A DNA stretch of 64,000 nt from Hyalella azteca (taxonomy: Eukaryota > Arthropoda > Malacostraca > Amphipoda > Hyalellidae), in the NCBI RefSeq assembly GCF_000764305.2, contig NW_025943988.1, positions 1 through 64,000 of the forward strand, in the 5' to 3' direction. Shown one piece after another: positions 31,644 through 46,600 of the stretch. Position numbers and translations under genes: made by a program. The first letter of the stretch is position 1, and each line of letters begins with the position of its first letter. Under the pieces are notes generated by a model that worked only from the letters and a program-made list of their open reading frames with translations, searched no databases and was not told the origin of the DNA.

Positions 31644-34600
31644 CTGAGGTAAAAAATAACAATATTGCAGGATATTTGTAATAAAAAATATAACTCAGTA
31701 CTCACTGCAGTGATTGACAGAGAGCGCATTTTCTCGTCGACGAAAACGTGAAGTCATGGACGGACAGACGGACGGACGGACGGACATGGCGAGCACAATA
31801 GAATTCAAGTATCTTGCAAGTAACAATATTTTTTTAAATCTATGCACACCAAGATCGGTACTCGCATATCTCCTTGAACAAAATAAAGAGAATTAAAACA
31901 AAAATTACATGTAATGGAACAAATTAATTACAAGCAACTTTTGTCAAAAACAGCAGAACATATAAAGTATCTTTATGATTTAGATTCATCGTGCCTATGA
32001 ATATCTCATTTTTAAGGAAAATTAGAACACAAAGTTATATTCACTGATAGTATAGCGAAAAATATCATTCACCAGAAGCAGTGAAGAAATGTTAATGTGG
32101 AAGTTAAATAAACAAAACTAACGGATAAACTAGTGAGTTTTACCAACAAAATCGTAAGTAATTTTTTTGCTTACCATTGAACTTAAATCAGTCTGATTGC
32201 ATAGCGATTAGAAAAATGACAAATATTAGTTAGAAGAGATTTCATATAACATCAAGATTCTACCTACAATAAATGAATGCGATGTTTATATTTTTAAACA
32301 AAGTCAGAGAATGAAATAAGTAGTATGTATAAGAAATGTCGGATTATTGAATAATTTAATCACATTTATTAGCAGCACTCAGCCAGAATTCTTATCATCG
32401 GCGTGAAATCAAAAGATCAGAGAAGACAGTTACTGGATTTCATTTAGATGTACAAATATGTAAATAGTTTAAAAATCAATTTTGCAAACTTTGAGATGAG
32501 ATGAATTACTTTACCCCTAAGCGCAAGCAGTATATAAAAATATAATTTCACTCATTAAATTGAGTGAAACATTGTTCATGTTCATGTTCATTAAACATTG
32601 TTCATTAATTAAAAATATAATTTAATGAACATCAAAAAGAACTCTAAAGAATTTGTGTGTACAAGCAGACAAATAAATAATGTTGATAGTAATTTGAACG
32701 AATGTTGCAAACCTTAAAATGAATTTATTAACCAAAAAATAAAACACTATAAATATTTTATCTCATTAGGAGAAATTTCAGGAAATGAGATCTGAAAGAA
32801 ACTTAATTAACATTTATCCCGCCGGTGGATCGTGGTGCACTTAACGTGTTAATTAACATTTATACATTTCAAAGCTGATGGGTAATTTGAAGGATTAAGG
32901 CTCATGTTAATGAACATTTATACATGTCAAAGCTGATGGGTAATTTGAAGGATTAAGGCTCATGTTAATGAACATTTATACATGTCAAAGCTGATAGGTA
33001 ATTTGAAGGATTAAGGCTCATGTTAATGAACATTTATACATGTCAAAGCTGATGGGTAATTTGAAGGATTAAGGCTCATGTTAATGAACATTTATACATG
33101 TCAAAGCTGATAGGTAATTTGAAGGATTAAGGCTCATGTTANGTGAATTAGTACAAAGGCGTGAGTTGAATGAATTAGTACGAAGGCATGAGTTGGGTGA
33201 ATTAGTACAAAGGCATGAATTGGTGGCGGGATTGATACAAAGGCATAAATTGGGTGAATTAATACAAAGGCATGAATTGGTGGGGGGGGATTGATACAAA
33301 GGCATGAATTGGGTGAATTAGTACAAAGGCATGAATTGGTGGCGGGATTGATACAAAGGCATGAATTGGTGGGGGGATTGATACAAAGGCATGAATTGGG
33401 GCATTGAAAGGCATGAATTGATTGCTTATTAAGTTGCTACCCTTCAGATTCGCTAGGTGAATTCAGTACATTCCTCCTTGATAACTAGGAATGATGAGTA
33501 GGAATGATATAATACTAACATTTTTTTAAAAGAATTAATAAGATTAATACTCATTTAATGTTCTCAAGGAGAACTCCTACATTCCTAATGGATACTCCTA
33601 ATCTTCCTACTCATAACATACCTCAGGAAAATGCCTTAGACATATTCCTAACATACTCTATGGGAACTAACATTCTTACTCAAAACATTCTTTAGCAGAT
33701 CTCCTATCTTCCTACTCATAACATCCTTCATGAAAACTTGCTAATTGAAATTCAACTACTTGCTAAAGAAGTTCAATAACCAAAGAGATTGCTAACTAAT
33801 AAGATTCAGTATCATGTCGTCAACTCACTAGAAAATACTACTTAAACAATTTTAACATAAAAATGCACACATCGATGTGGGCAAGAATCTCAGTGCGGTC
33901 ATGAATGAGGGACAGTGTGATGACGTAAATGGATCGGTAGAAATATATTATAATATATCTCTATTATTATTCATTATTATTGTTATTACTGTCATAAGGA
34001 GATTAGTAAAATAAGCATGATCAATGAGAGTATTTTCGGTTATTTTTATCAGTAATTAGTGTAAATCAGTGTAAGTTTTATTATTTTAATTTTTTGGAGC
34101 CATATTAGCGATATATTATGGTGAATACTGTGGTTGTAAATGAAGGAGGGTTCACCACCGTTTACCCGGCGGAAACGAATGCGGTTATCAGCACAAGTCT
34201 CATGTATGTTTGAGTAAAACTTTAAACTTTCTAACTTGAAAACGACCAAAAAATGTTAATATATATCATAAAACAAAGATACATAAACAAGCTAAATTAA
34301 CTAACCAAATGAATAAAATTATTGATGAACAAAAATGTAACTAAATACTATCGATAGCATCGTAGACGCACCGAGTATGAACATCTTCAAGAACAGACTA
34401 GACTAAGCTATGCAGGAGCATATGTTCAGTCTTAAAATGCCTAGCAAATTACGGACCAGGCAATAAGTCCAGCAGCTATCTCAATCAATCGTCAGCTATG
34501 GAAAGATCGGGTTCCAAAGGCCGGATCCCTTGTGAATCAAGTCACGAAAAGTTCAAGAATCGGCAACAGGCCATGGGCCTATTTCTTCAACGCCGACACT

Positions 34601-37600
34601 TCTATTCTATTCTAACACAAGGAACAAAAAAAAAAAAAAAAAGAAAAAGACACACAAAAGCTTGGTTGACAACTTAGAAATAAATAAATTAAGCAACGCG
34701 ACACACAAAATAAACAAACACAAATATGCAACACGAAGAACAAAAAAGAAAAGGACTCACACAAAAGCTTGGTACCTGAGGGACTCTTCCTCCTTGTACC
34801 ACTCGTTGTCGAAGCCGCCGCTCATCCATATCGGGTTGCTGCCTTCGACGCTGTGAAGGTTAGTGTTGGGCACCGTCGGGTTGCGGTTCAGTACAGACTC
34901 GTTCGAGCCTGCGCAGGTAAATAGTTTTGTATTTGCTATCATATCATTTAATATTTAAAATAATGATCGAGCCTGAGCAGGTAAATAGTTTTGTATTTGC
35001 TATCATATCATTTAATAGTTAAAATAATGATCGAGCCTGAGCAGGTAAATAGTTTTGTATTTGCTATCATATCATTTAATAGTTAAAATAATGAATAAAC
35101 CATCAATCATGCCGTCGGGTTTCGGTTCAGTACAGACTCGTTCCAGCCTTTACAGTAAAATGGTTTTTATTTGTTGTCATATCATTTATGAGTTAAAATA
35201 ATGAATAAACAATCAATAATGCCTGAAATTACAAGTAAAAACTACTATAATAACTACTACATAGTTAGAAGAGCAACTAAACATCAAGTATGACTGAAAT
35301 TTAATGTAAAAACTACTATAATAACTACTAGTTAGAATGAGTAACTAACCATCAAGAATGTCTGAAATTACAATAAAAAATTATTAATAAACTACCTACT
35401 AGTTAGAATGAGTAACTAACCATCAAGAATGCCTGAAATTACAAGTAAAAACTATTATATTGACTATTATTTAGAATGAGTAATTAACCAATAAGAATAA
35501 GAGTAAATACAAGAACAAAATCAAAAGGAAAACTAAAATCAAAATATATTGAGATCAGGGAGAAAACTACAAGGAGAATTTAGGGATGAAATTAATAGCA
35601 TATTATAGACGGGTCCTTGACCTACGTAAATCAGAAATTGTCTCGTTAAAATTGCATATATTATTATAGCGTTAGTATCAGCAACAGTACAATGATCAGT
35701 AGTTATAATTAAATAGATAATTAAATTTTACATTAAAAAGTGAAAAAATTATTTATTTATAGATAAAAAATGAAAGATTAATAAATTAAAGAAAAATAAA
35801 TAAAATATTATAAAATTAAAGAGAAAAAAAATATTATAAAATTAATGATTGAAGAAAGAAAATAATATTAATCACTTATTATTGTAGAGTAAAAGACTAT
35901 TTTATATATGGTGAAAGTATTTCTACCATTTACGAGTATGTATTATTAATCAATTATTATTATTAATTAAAAGATAATTTTAGATATGGTTTGATAGTAT
36001 ATGTATTAATGTATTATTAATCAATTATTATTATTGATTAAAAGATAATTTTAGATATGGTGATAGTATTTTTAAACTTCACGAGTATGTATTATTAATC
36101 AATTATTATTATTATTATTCAAAAGATAATTTTAGATATAGTGATAGAATTTTTAAACTTCACGAGTATGTAACTCACCGAAAGCAGTGGCAGTGGCTGC
36201 CTTGAGCTGTCGAGCGTAGTGCGCCCTCTGCGCGACGCACAGCGACAACGTCACCACCAGCAGGAGGGCAAGGAACGCCACCACACCCACCAACCACACC
36301 ATCAACAGGTTGTCGTCTGAGGATAAACCCACTCCCGCCACACCCACCAGGTGGGCTTGTGACGTGTCCAGCACATTCAGCTCCTGCACGTGACGTCATG
36401 ATTATAACCCACTATGGTTAATGAACTGTGGCATTAATGACATTTCTATGTCATTATTGCTGCATTAATTACTGACCTTAATAACTATGGTGAATCAATT
36501 GCAGCATTAATGACATTTCTATGTCATTAATGTTGCATTATTTACTGACATTAATGACTATGGTGAGTCAACCGTGGCATTAATGACATTTCTATGTCAA
36601 TAATGCTGCATTAATTACTGACATTAATGACTATGGTGAATGAACTGCAGCATTAGTGACATTTATATGTCATTAATGCTGCATTAATTACTGACATTAA
36701 TGACTATGGTGAATCAACCGCAGCATTAATGACATTTCTATGTCATTAATGCAGCATTAATTACTGACATTAATGACTATGGTGAATTGAATCAACCGCA
36801 GCATTAATGATATTTGTATGTAAAGAAATAAAGTGAATTAACCTTACCAGAGAAATGGGTAAGATATCTGAGTATATACTAAGCTAAAACTTGAGGGTGA
36901 CAATTCAAGGAAAAGTTCTAGTAAATCCATTGATTTTTCATATGAATAAGAATATTAAATGGGAAAAGAAAAATGTTAAAACGAGGAAAGGTTTTTATTA
37001 AATCTGCCAATTTCTTTTTACGATTATAAATGAAATGTAGAAGAGAGAAGTTTACATTTAATCAAATGTTGAAGAGAGTATTGTTAAAGTGAGGAAAGTT
37101 CCTTATTAAATCTACCAATTTCCTTTCATGACTATAAATTAAAGGTTGAGAAGAGAATAGTTTAAAGTTAACATGTGGGTAAAGGACAATTTCGATGCTA
37201 ACCTTGAACAAATGATCGAGGCGGTGGACGTTCTTATCAATGGTGGAGAGAACTTGAGGCACCTCAAGCACTGAGTTGTCCTCAGGGTTGACGAAGTGCA
37301 AATAAAGATCAGTTTTTGTCTGGTCCACGTCGCCATCTTGGGTCTCATGAACGCGGTACTCGTCCACGTTGACGATCGCACCCGTTACGTTACTCAGGTA
37401 ATCGCGCAGATACTCGATGCGAGACCGTATCTGTAATTACATAAATACAAGGGTAATTACGTTACATAAATTACTTAATTACATGGGTAATCATACGCAG
37501 GCGCTGGAATTTGAAGAAATTGAAGCATGAAAAAGATAGTAAAATTTCTTAAATGATTAATTAATAACGTCACGTTACTCAGGTAATCGCGTAGATACTC

Positions 37601-40600
37601 GATGCGGGACCGTATCTGTAATTACATGAATACAGTGTAATTAAATACCTACATTGTAATCTGCAATTACATAAATATATTTTAATTAAATATATTGTAA
37701 TCTGTAATTACATAAATACATTGTAATTAAATACATTGTAATCTGTAATTACATAAATACATTGTAATTAAACACATTGTAATCTATAATTACATAAATA
37801 CATTGTAATTAAATACACTATAATCTGTAATTATATAAATACATTGTAATTAAATACATTGTAATCTGTAATTACATAAATACATTGTAATTAAATACAC
37901 TATAATCTGTAATTATATAAATACATTGTAATTAAATACATTGTAATCTGTAATTACATAAATACATTGTAATCTGTAATTACATAAATACATTGTAATC
38001 TGTAAATATATAAATACAAGGGTAATTACATTACATAAATTACATAACTACATGGGTAATCACACGCAGGCGTTGAAATTTGAAGAACTGGAAGCATGAG
38101 AAAAATAATACCAGTTATAAAAAATTTATTAGTAAATGATCAGACCCATTGTGCAAGCTACAGCGTTTTGTAGTAGGTAATGATAAATCTTTCAAAAGTT
38201 ATTGTGAACGAATTAGACTTGAAACTAAATGGTGGCAATTCTTCACGTTAGAACATACCTCCATTTTGTTCACATCTTTTCCATGAATTTGATTTTTGCG
38301 GAATTAGATCAGTTGACAGTATTTATACCATTCATGCAAAACAAGAGTCTGAAAGAATAACAAAACAATTGGAGTTTCGTCGGTACTTGAAGACGGAACT
38401 TTTTCGTAGAGACTTCGAATGTTAAGCATGGACATATTTTTATCAGTTGCTATATTTTTTTTGCAACGTACCCTCGAAGTTTAGTTGAACGAGATGCCAC
38501 GACAATCGCTTCGTATAATACTACTACTACTACTACTATTACTACTACTACTACTACTAATAATAATAATAATGAAATGAACAGTTTTAATAACAATAAT
38601 GAAAATGATAATATATAATAATAATAATAAATAATAGTTATAATAACAATAATGAAAATGATAATATATAATAATAATAATGAATAATAGTTATAATAAC
38701 AATAATGAAAATTATAATAAAATAATAATAATAAAAAATAACAGTTATAATAACAATAATAATATAATAGTAATATTGATTATACCACGTGACACACCTC
38801 GTCAGGAGCGAGTCTGAGCAGGAACCGGACTCTCTGGTCCTCCCGTAGCAGGTACACGAAGACGCGCGCCTCGTCCTGCCACTCCGACCCATCTGTTACT
38901 CCAACCTGGGACAGACATCAGGATTACCAAAGGTATCATGATTACCAAAGGTATCATGATTACCAAAGGTATCAGGGTTACCAAAAGTATCATGGTTACC
39001 AAAGGGTATCATGGTTACCAAAGGGTATCATGATTACCAAAGGGTATCATGATTACCAAAGGGTATCATGTTACCAAAGGGCATTATGATTAACAAAGGG
39101 CATGATGATTACAAAAGGTATCATGGTTGCCTTAGGGCTTCAGGGTTACCAAAGGGTATCATGGTTACCAAAGGCATGATGGCTACTAAAGGGCATCAGG
39201 GTTAGTTACCTAAAAGCATCACGGCTACCAAAGGACATCATGGTTACGAAAGGGCTTTTCTACGTTTAAGCAGTAACAGATAAAAACTGGCCAAAACAAA
39301 ATTCATGGAATACATGTCGAAATAACTGAAACTGATAGGACTTAAAATTAGTTCAATAGTCATGTGATATTTTTTACTTTAACACAGTAAATTCTCGCGT
39401 AAACACTCGGTTAAAATAAGAGCAAACAGCAAAGAGATATTGGTGAACATGTGCGTAAAATATTGTTTATGGAATCTCACTGTAAGCGCTGCAAAATATG
39501 CAATACGCAATTAGCGTCAAACACTTGATTTTGGTAGCAAAATATTGAAAAATTAATCTAAAGTTAATTAGTGAAAAGTTAATTTTGGTAGCGAAAGTTA
39601 CAGTCACAAATAATTCATGTGTTAATCCAACTTCAGTAGTGAAGAAATTCAATTTAATTGATTCAATTAACTAATTAAGTAAACAGATCCAAAATTTAAC
39701 CAGTTTACATCAAGCAAGGACTCACCTTAAAATCAAAGTATCCCTTCATGCCTCTCTGAGGGTCGAAATTAAGTTTGACAATTCCAGTCTTGGGGTCTAC
39801 AACGAAGGGCTGTTGCCGTAAGTGGTCTAAGCCTTCGGACACCGTGGCCTGCACTGTCCCTATCATTTGGAAGCGCAGCGCTGCGTTCGAACCATAGTCA
39901 AGGTCTTCAGCCTGGGGATGACGAACATTAATCGAGACTTTACTGATGGGTCAATAATGGTCTAAATAATACAATCAATAAATCAAAAAATTAGGAAAAT
40001 AATAATAAATTTTGATCAAACGAAAGAATTTTTCAGAAAAGTAGTAAATAAATATACAGCGATGTAATCAACGTTGAAAATAACTCAAACCAAAACCATA
40101 AGGAAGTTATGATAAGATTTACTGCTCTTAAAAATTATATGTGAATAATTTACAGGTATGAAATTCACTTCAAAACAATTAAAACTTATCTACATAATTA
40201 GGTAGTAATTTATGATAAACACTCACCATCAACTCGAGGACTTCAAAGCCAAAAGCAGACTCAGTCGATATGCCGCCCGTAAACACTTTTTTCAGGAACT
40301 TAGGCGAGTTGTCGTTGACGTCGTTAACGTTGACGATCACCTTCAGCAGCGTGTCGTCCGTAGCGTCAAATTCTGGGACCTGAGGAGGTTCTTTAACGCA
40401 GTCTTCACTCGCCTGTACGATCAGTACGTGTTGTTCTAGTTCCTCTCGGTCCAGAGGTTTTACCGCCTGACGCAACAAAGATATAAGAATTGCGTTAGAA
40501 TTGAGTCAGAATTGCTCATAAAATACGGATAACGTTTTCGTAAACCGTTTTTCTGACGCAACAAAGACATAAAAATTGCGTTAGAATTACTCATAAAATA

Positions 40601-43600
40601 CGGAGAACGATTTCGCAACTCTTTTTTCTGATGCAGCAAAGATATAATAATTGCGTTGAAATTGCTCTTAGAATACCGATAACGTTTTCGCAACCTTTTT
40701 TTTCTACAGAGAGTTGCAATAGTTACCGGGATTTTTGATATAATAACATTGAAGACGGTTAATTTATATGTACAGTAAATAAAGGGTTAACCCTCCGTCT
40801 CATGATGGCAATTAAATTTGTAAGATAATATCGAGCTAGACTTCAATGAACTAAATAAAGAGCTTCTGATTAAAAAATTTGCTTGCATAAGGCACATACG
40901 AAAAAAAACTCGAGTAATAAGATTAAAATCACTAGGTTCGTTTAGCTACATAGGTGTAAATATTTCAACGTTATATTTATCGAAGACGGAAAGAAACACA
41001 GCATTTTAGAAAAACACACTCAATAAAAAATATTACTAAGCTCTATTGAATGATTAGGTACAACCATTGAAGCACCGCACCTGCAGAACATGTGTGAGCT
41101 TATCCAGGCTGAAGGATTTGAGCGAGTCTCCCCCAACGATATAATAACAAACAGAGTTGTCCAGTTCATCCAAGTCTAAGTCATCCACATCCACCGTGTC
41201 CGGCAGCAGCAAGCTGTCTGACCCCGGCGACGTATTCTCTGCACGAAGCGAACACATAAACTTCAGATATTGCAACTCAAATGACATGCAAATATTGATA
41301 ACATAGAGAGACATGCAGATATTGATAACATAAGAATTGATGAGGAAATGTAAATAATGTAAATAATTATTGAATTTAATAATTAAGTAATAAAATATTA
41401 ATGATGATGATAATGTTGTGGAATTTACAACAGGCGAAATAAGGGCTTTGAAGTAACTTAATGAAATTACCTATAACAAATTAAATATGAAAATATTATT
41501 TTTATTACGGCAGCATATAAAAAACAGTGTTGATCAGAAAAACTGGTCATCAGCGAAGAATTATTGAGCTATTCATCCGAGTAATAACCTGTGAAGTTGA
41601 CGACGACAAAATCTTGAGGGAATTATATATTATTAATATGACAGCATATAAAAAACAGTATTGGTCAGAAAAACTGGTCATCAGCGAAGAATTATTGAGC
41701 TATTTATCCAAGTAATTACCTGTGAAGTTGACGACGACAAAATCTTGAGGGAATTGTGGTTTGTTGTCGTTGACGTTGCGTACGTAGATCGTGAGATCGA
41801 GGTCCCCTTTGAGGGGTGTGGGTAGCCCTTGGTCGTGAGCCTCAATACGCAACTAGGAGGGGAGAGATAGGGTTAATATATTAATAATATACTTTTATAA
41901 TATCCAAGACCGGATATAGGAGAAATTTTCGTATCTATTTCTACTAAAATTCGTAACTTGGGGAGGAGATAGGGTTAATATATTAATAATATAGTAGGTT
42001 ATCAATATTGGTACAGGTTTACTTTTATAATATCCAAGACCGCCTATAGGGGGAAATTTTCGTATTTATTTCTACTAAAATTCGTAACTTGGAGGAGATA
42101 GGGTTAATATTTTAATAATAAAGTAGTTTATCTATAGTGGTAGGTACGAATTTACTATTATAATATCAAAAGACCGAATATAGGAAAAATTTTCGAATTT
42201 ATTTCTACTAAAATTTGTAACTTGGAGAGGAGATAGGGTTAATATATTAATAATATACTGGTTTATCTATAGTGATACAAATTTACTTTAATAATATCCA
42301 AAGCCCGCCTATAGGGGAACTTTTCGCATATATTTTTACTAAAATGGCTTGTATGTGGGAAAAAAGAACGTTTGATGATTGAAAAATTATCTTAAATAAA
42401 CGCTAGTGTTTCATTGAATGTACAGAGCAGCAAGGAGATCCTGAATCCTATCGTGGCACATAAAATGCGTGAAAATTTAAATTAGCGAGTAATTTAAATA
42501 TTAAGAATAAGAAAAGAGAATAGATCCTGAATCATATAATGGCACATAATACGCTCGATAATTTAAATTATCGAGTAATTTAGATAATAAAAGGAACTAA
42601 AGATCAATTACCTCGTAAAGTTTCTGCATCTCTCTGTCCAGCGGGCGCAGCAGCGTGATGGCTCCCGTCATTTGGTCGACGCCGAAGGTGCGGTGTACGG
42701 CAGACGAGTCCTTCAGGAGGCGGTAGCGCACGGCGCCGTTGGCACCAACATCGTCGTCAACCGCACGCACTTGGATCACCAAGCTCCCTACTGTGGCGTT
42801 CTGGGACGATATATTAATAATATTATATTATTATATTAATATAATAATAACAATAATATAATATAATTATATATTATAGTAAATAAATATATTATAATTA
42901 TAATGATATATTAATAATAATAACAATATATTTAATATATTAATAACGATAACGACGATATCATTAATAATATTCAAGCTCCCTACCGTCGCGTTCTGGG
43001 ACCATATGTAATATAATATATTAATAAAGATAACGACGATATAATTAATAACGATAACGACGATATAATTAATAATATCTGCTCACCTCAGGAACTCTGA
43101 TGGTGAGGTTAGAGTTCGGTGACACGAATCTTGGTGGATGGTCATTATGACAAATTACCTATATTTTCCCATGACAACTTTCATCGCTGTATTTATCCAA
43201 CACCTCTTCAAGTGTAAAACTTAGCTCACCTCAGGAACTCTGATGGTGAGGTTAGAGTTCGGTGACACGAATCTTGGTGGATGGTCATTGTAATCCGTTA
43301 CGCAAACATCCACAGGCTGCAGCATCTCATTAGGTGGATCACCCAGGTCTGTAGCGGCGACCATGATCGTGTAATTGCCGTACAGACCAACCAACGGAGC
43401 CCGGGTTATGATGCGGGCTGAATTCATGTCAATTGTTTCGATGTCGAATAGACCTGCGCAGAGTAAGATGAATATATATGAATATGGCTGACCTATAGGC
43501 GATGGCTGACATATAGGCGATGGCTGAACTATGGGCGATGGCTCACCTATAGGTGGTGGCTGACCTATAGGCGATGGCTGAGCTATAGGCGATGCCTGAC

Positions 43601-46600
43601 CTATAGGAGATGGCTGACCTATAGGCGATGGATTACCTATAGGCGATGGCTGACATATAGGCGATGGCTGAACTATGGGCGATGGCTGACCTATAAGCGA
43701 TGGCTGACCTATAAATTGAGACCGTAAACTTAAATTGATATTTCAGAATCAACGGCTACTGAATTAAAGAATACAATGTACTTACTAATAACGAAATTGG
43801 CAAATGGGCTCGTATTTAATATCGCTTGACACTATGAGTGTTCATCTCAGAAGCCGCAGCATAAATCGACGAAACTTCATTTTCGAATTAAAGTTCATCA
43901 CAAAACAGGAATTGAATTATTCAACGTTTAATACGAAACTCCGAACATCATGATGACCAATAACCATATTTTCGATCAATAACTATATTTCTGTATCAAC
44001 TACTATATTTTTTATCAATAACCATCCATTTGGATCAATAACTAGTATGTATCTTTTTAAACAACCATATATCCTTATCTTGCATTTAACTTTCCATCTA
44101 TCATTTAATAACCTTTATCGTTGCCACCGGTGATACTGAAGCGTATCTTGCCGTTCCCTCCCTCAGGATCATCAGCGTCAGAGGCGCGTACGACAGCGAC
44201 CGCGTCGCCGGCAGCGTGGAACTCCGTCACCGTAGAACAGCCCGAGCGCGGATCAAACACTGGCACCTCGTCGTTGATATCCGCGATGTCCACTCTAAGA
44301 AAGAAATTATTTTCATGAAAATGTGAAAATGTTTACGTCTTACTATCCGTCAGTGAACCGTGACTCATTCTTGTTTCTAAGTTCATACGAATTCGTTACG
44401 TCCACTTATAACTTCTTACTATCTGGCAGAGAACTTTAGACTCACTCCCTAGTGTATTAACTAATTGTAGGTTCTTTTAGGCTACTACATAGCATTACTT
44501 CGTTCAGCCATATAACTGCTGTTATACTGCAAGTAGCAATACAGACTAAACTATATGCTTCTACCAATAAGACAAAACAAATTTGTTCCTTTCTTGAATG
44601 TAACATAGGTACACGAACACCTTTCTATGATTCAAATTGCACACAAGAAACACGGAAATGATACAACACACAGTAATGGTGACAACACATACAAAACACA
44701 GTAAGGATGACAACACATACAGCACACAGCAAGGATAACTAACATGATATGCGTGAAAACCTTCCTGCTGTCACCGGCAGCTCCCCCATACTTGTAGTTG
44801 TCCCAGGCCTCAGCGATGAGGTTGTACTGCTTTATCTTCTCGCGGTCGAGAGGCTGAGCGACAGACAGCTGCCCGTTGTCGGGGTCCATCTGAACACCAA
44901 CAGATGTTATCATAGTATATCCTTAATATTAACCAACAGCTAATATTATAGTGTATCCTTAATATTAATATATTATATTGTTATAGAATATCTTTAATAT
45001 TAATATATTATACTATTATAGAATATCCTCAATAATAATACATTTTACTATTATAGTATATTCTTAATATTAATATATTATACTATTATAATATTAATAT
45101 ATTTTACTATTATAGTATATCCTTAATATTAATATATTATATTGTTATAGAATATCCTTAATATTAATATATTATACTATTATAGAATATCCTTAATATT
45201 AATATATTATACTATTATAGTATATCCTTACTATTATTATATTAATATTATTATTGCGCTATTAATGTTACGGCATTCCCATTACGGCTTGATCAACATT
45301 ACGGTACATTACGGTTAACCCACCATCCGGCTCAATGATTAACACAATCATTACCCTAAACGTAAGAAGAACACATTCAACACATTGACAATTGTAGTAT
45401 CAACACATTCATCACCTCAAACATTGCAATATCAACACATTCATCACCTCAAGCACTGTAGTATCAACACATTCATCATTGTAATAATATATTCATCACC
45501 TTAAATAATATAATATCAACACATTCATCACCTTAAACACTGTAGTATCAACACATTCATCACCTTAAACATTGTAATAACATATTCATCACCTTAAACA
45601 CTAATATCAACACATTCATCCCCTCAAACACTGTATTATCAACACATTCTTCCCCTCAAACATTGCAATATCAACAGATTCATCACCTTAAACACTGTAG
45701 TGTCAACACATTCATCATTGTAATAACATATTCATCACCTTAAACACTAATATCAACAAATTCATCCCCTCAAACATTGCAGTACCAACATATTATCACC
45801 TTAAACACTATTATCAACATATTCATCACCTTGAACATGCCCTGTGAAGACTTGGGATCCAGCAGGTAGGTTATCCTGCTATAGTCGCCTTCGTCGGCGT
45901 CGGCAGCAAGGAGCTCGAGGATGACAGTGCCTGGGGGGGCGTCCTCGCTCACCACCACCCTGCTGGGGGGGTTCACGAAGTACGGCACGTTGTCGTTCTC
46001 GTCCACGATCTGGACAGACGTACAAGAGATAGATGAGTACTAAAATAACGTTATTTTTCATTTAATACTAAGGGATGTTGCTGTTCTCAAGGCGTTCAAA
46101 AGAGAGATGAGTACGAGAATAACGTTACTTTCCATTTAATAATACGGCACGTTGTCGTTCTCGTCCACGAGGGCAGGCGAGAGGCGTACAAAAGATAGAT
46201 GAGCACCGAATATTTTTCCTTAAATATTACGCAAAATTACACATAATTCCTCTTTGTGTAAATTTTAACATGAATTATTATAAGTTTAGGATTTCCTTAA
46301 ATCATTAACAAAATATTCTAGACCTTCTTTACATGTCATTGAAGTTCAATATTTATTACCAATAATTAAAGAAGTGGGTTGAAGTTGATATCCTCTATTA
46401 ATCCTGAATTATTGCGTAAAACAATTGTTTCACAACAATGGAACCTGATTCTAGACAACAAAGAGACCTGATTCTAGACAACAGCAGCACAAGATTCCAG
46501 GCAACAAAGGCACCTGATTCCAAGCAACAAAGGCACCAGATTCTAGGCAACAAAGACACATGATTCTAGACAACAAAGGCACTGAAATTCTAGACAACAG

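Noticed and set aside
44744..44889. Apparent phase break or GC-AG intron after cadherin exon 9
   Set aside because: First seen when the donor was placed at GTTTTC (44760). Using GTTAGT at 44743 restores phase and gives a normal VFTHI...VDIADINDE cadherin strand.
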